Source: Nonomuraea sp.
GTDB lineage: Bacteria > Actinomycetota > Actinomycetes > Streptosporangiales > Streptosporangiaceae
Direction: 5' to 3'
Assembly (NCBI GenBank): GCA_013362835.1
Contig: JABFVJ010000482.1
Location: forward strand, 1 to 6,526
Length of the DNA stretch: 6,526 bases
The position numbers were made by a program, and so were the translations under genes. This document shows, piece after piece, positions 5,139-6,526 of this stretch (position 1 is the first letter of the stretch; every line of letters begins with the position of its first letter). Below the pieces are notes generated by a model. It saw only the letters and a list, made by a program, of their open reading frames with translations, was not told the origin of the DNA and did not search any database.

Positions 5139-6526
5139 ATGAGTCTTGTCAGTGATTCCGCGCTCCGCCGTGCCCTCGCCCGTGCCCGAGACGGCAAGGC
5201 GCTCGACGTCACCGAGGCGGCCGTTCTGTTGCGGGCGCGGGGCGAGCGGCTCGACGCGCTGCTCGACCACGCCTCGCGCGTACGTGACGCCGGGCTGAAG
5301 GCCGTCGGCAGGGAAGGGATCATCACCTACAGCAGGAAGGTGTTCATCCCGCTGACCCGGTTGTGCCGTGACCGTTGTGGCTACTGCACGTTCGCGACCG
5401 CGCCGCACAAGCTGGAGTCCGCCTTCCTGAGCCCCGACGAGGTGCTGGAGATCGCCCGGCAGGGCGCGGCGATGGGCTGCAAGGAGGCGCTGTTCACGCT
5501 GGGGGACCGGCCGGAGGATCGCTGGCACCAGGCCCGCGAATGGCTCGACGCGCACGGCTATGACGACACGTTGTCCTATGTGCGGGCCATGGCGATCAGG
5601 GTCCTGGAGGAGACCGGGCTGCTGCCGCACCTGAACCCGGGCGTGCTGAGCTGGCGTGACCTGCAGCGGCTCAAGCCGGTCGCGCCCTCGATGGGCATGA
5701 TGCTGGAGACCACCTCGCGGCGGCTGTTCGAGGAGAAGGGGCAGCCGCACCACGGGTCGCCGGACAAGGACCCGGCCGTACGGCTGCGGGTGCTGGAGGA
5801 CGCCGGGCGGAGCAACGTGCCGTTCACGACCGGCATCCTCATCGGCATCGGCGAGACGATCGAGGACCGGGCCGAGTCGATCTTCGCGATCCGGAAGGTC
5901 GCCCGCGAGTACGGCGGCGTCCAGGAGGTCATCGTCCAGAACTTCCGCGCCAAGCCCGACACCGCCATGCGCGGCCTGCCGGACGCCGACCTGCACGAGC
6001 TCGCCGCCACGATCGCCGTCGCCCGCCTGGTCCTCGGCCCCCGCGTACGCCTCCAGGCCCCGCCCAACCTGGTCGACTCCGAGTACGCCCTCATGATCAG
6101 GGCCGGCATCGACGACTGGGGCGGCGTCTCGCCCGTGACGCCCGACCATGTGAACCCCGAACGCCCCTGGCCGCAGATCGACGACCTCGCGGCAAGGACC
6201 GCCGAGTCGGGGTTCCGGCTGCGGGAACGCCTCACGATCTACCCCGAGTACGTCCAGGCCGGCGAGCCCTGGCTCGACCCCCGCCTGTTCGCGCACGTCG
6301 AGGCCCTGGCCGACCCCGCGACCGGCCTGGCCCGCGAGGACGCCGTGCTCGAAGGCCGCCCCTGGCAGGAGCCCGACGGCGGTTTCGCCGCGTCCGGCCG
6401 GGTCGACCTGCACGTGGAGGTGGACACCACCGGCCGCACGAACGACCGCCGCGACGACTTCGACAACGTCTACGGCGACTGGGACGCCCTGCGCGAACGC
6501 CTCGGCACGGCCACGGCCGCGACCCC
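5139..6526 (+). CDS. fbiC: FO synthase FbiC (fused CofG-CofH), N-terminal part, cut by the window edge
   Basis: Radical SAM enzyme making FO (7,8-didemethyl-8-hydroxy-5-deazariboflavin), the chromophore of coenzyme F420, from tyrosine and 5-amino-6-ribitylaminouracil. The frame runs open for 462 codons to the right edge; mycobacterial FbiC is about 856 aa, so roughly half is visible. Seen: [20 protein letters not shown] with the cluster ligands C76, C80 and C83 (CX3CX2C), [12 protein letters not shown] at 118-129, [54 protein letters not shown], and [21 protein letters not shown] from 325. These are the CofG half. The frame then continues through [17 protein letters not shown] from residue 432, the linker that leads to CofH in fused proteins, so a lone CofG is unlikely. 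The CofH cysteines lie outside the window. ATG 5139 fits the leaderless box upstream. Confidence 0.93.
   Translation, partial: MSLVSDSALRRALARARDGKALDVTEAAVLLRARGERLDALLDHASRVRDAGLKAVGREGIITYSRKVFIPLTRLCRDRCGYCTFATAPHKLESAFLSPDEVLEIARQGAAMGCKEALFTLGDRPEDRWHQAREWLDAHGYDDTLSYVRAMAIRVLEETGLLPHLNPGVLSWRDLQRLKPVAPSMGMMLETTSRRLFEEKGQPHHGSPDKDPAVRLRVLEDAGRSNVPFTTGILIGIGETIEDRAESIFAIRKVAREYGGVQEVIVQNFRAKPDTAMRGLPDADLHELAATIAVARLVLGPRVRLQAPPNLVDSEYALMIRAGIDDWGGVSPVTPDHVNPERPWPQIDDLAARTAESGFRLRERLTIYPEYVQAGEPWLDPRLFAHVEALADPATGLAREDAVLEGRPWQEPDGGFAASGRVDLHVEVDTTGRTNDRRDDFDNVYGDWDALRERLGTATAAT

Noticed and set aside
3548..5326. Reverse-strand open frame of about 592 codons, the longest in the window
   Set aside because: It spans three well-supported + strand genes and two intergenic gaps, ends in runs of Arg/Pro, and has no domain signature.
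5028..6413. Reverse-strand open frame of about 461 codons opposite fbiC
   Set aside because: The + strand frame carries the complete, ordered CofG motifs; the reverse product shows none and is a compositional shadow.
5139..6526. Stand-alone CofG instead of FbiC
   Set aside because: The frame continues past the CofG domain into the linker motif [15 protein letters not shown] without a stop, as in fused FbiC proteins. The CofH half itself is not visible.
1..6526. Mobile element, CRISPR array, phage or defence island, tRNA or rRNA
   Set aside because: I found no transposase or integrase motifs, no regularly spaced repeats, no terminal inverted repeats and no structured RNA gene. Composition is uniform across all genes.

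Overview
The window is very GC-rich, with almost every codon third position G or C. All genes read on the + strand, and several use GTG starts. These traits, together with an FbiC-type F420 cofactor gene, point to an actinobacterium. The gene content would suit the Streptosporangiales (for example Nonomuraea or a relative), but that placement is inference from sequence style, not a search result.

Layout, left to right: (1) 27-854, a class I SAM-dependent methyltransferase; (2) 851-1762, a multi-pass membrane protein of the lysylphosphatidylglycerol-synthase TM / flippase-like family, overlapping the methyltransferase stop by 4 bases; (3) a 96-base leader (1763-1858) with a possible weak promoter and two small hairpins, one holding the Shine-Dalgarno sequence in its loop; (4) 1859-2977, a GT4-type glycosyltransferase; (5) 2995-4089, a sugar-phosphate nucleotidyltransferase with a C-terminal left-handed beta-helix, most like mannose-1-phosphate guanylyltransferases; (6) 4196-5092, an AlkA/HhH-GPD DNA glycosylase; (7) from 5139 past the right edge, the CofG half and the start of the linker of FbiC, the fused FO synthase. 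There is no gene-free stretch over 300 bases. The largest gaps are 1763-1858 and 4090-4195, and both are described below.

Genes 1-4 plausibly work together on an envelope glycan or glycolipid: the nucleotidyltransferase makes the activated sugar (probably GDP-mannose), the GT4 enzyme transfers a sugar, and the methyltransferase and membrane protein modify or move a lipid-linked product. The DNA glycosylase (base-excision repair) and FbiC (the deazaflavin chromophore of F420) are functionally separate and appear to have their own start signals.

I see no mobile element, CRISPR array, tRNA or rRNA, toxin-antitoxin pair or defence system, and I do not claim a new system here. The most interesting signal is regulatory. 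Up to four of the five genes that do not overlap an upstream gene have a TAnnnT-like -10 box 6-8 bases before the start codon and no usable Shine-Dalgarno, which is the geometry of leaderless mRNAs. The fifth (the GT4 gene) instead has a structured leader with a Shine-Dalgarno in a hairpin loop.
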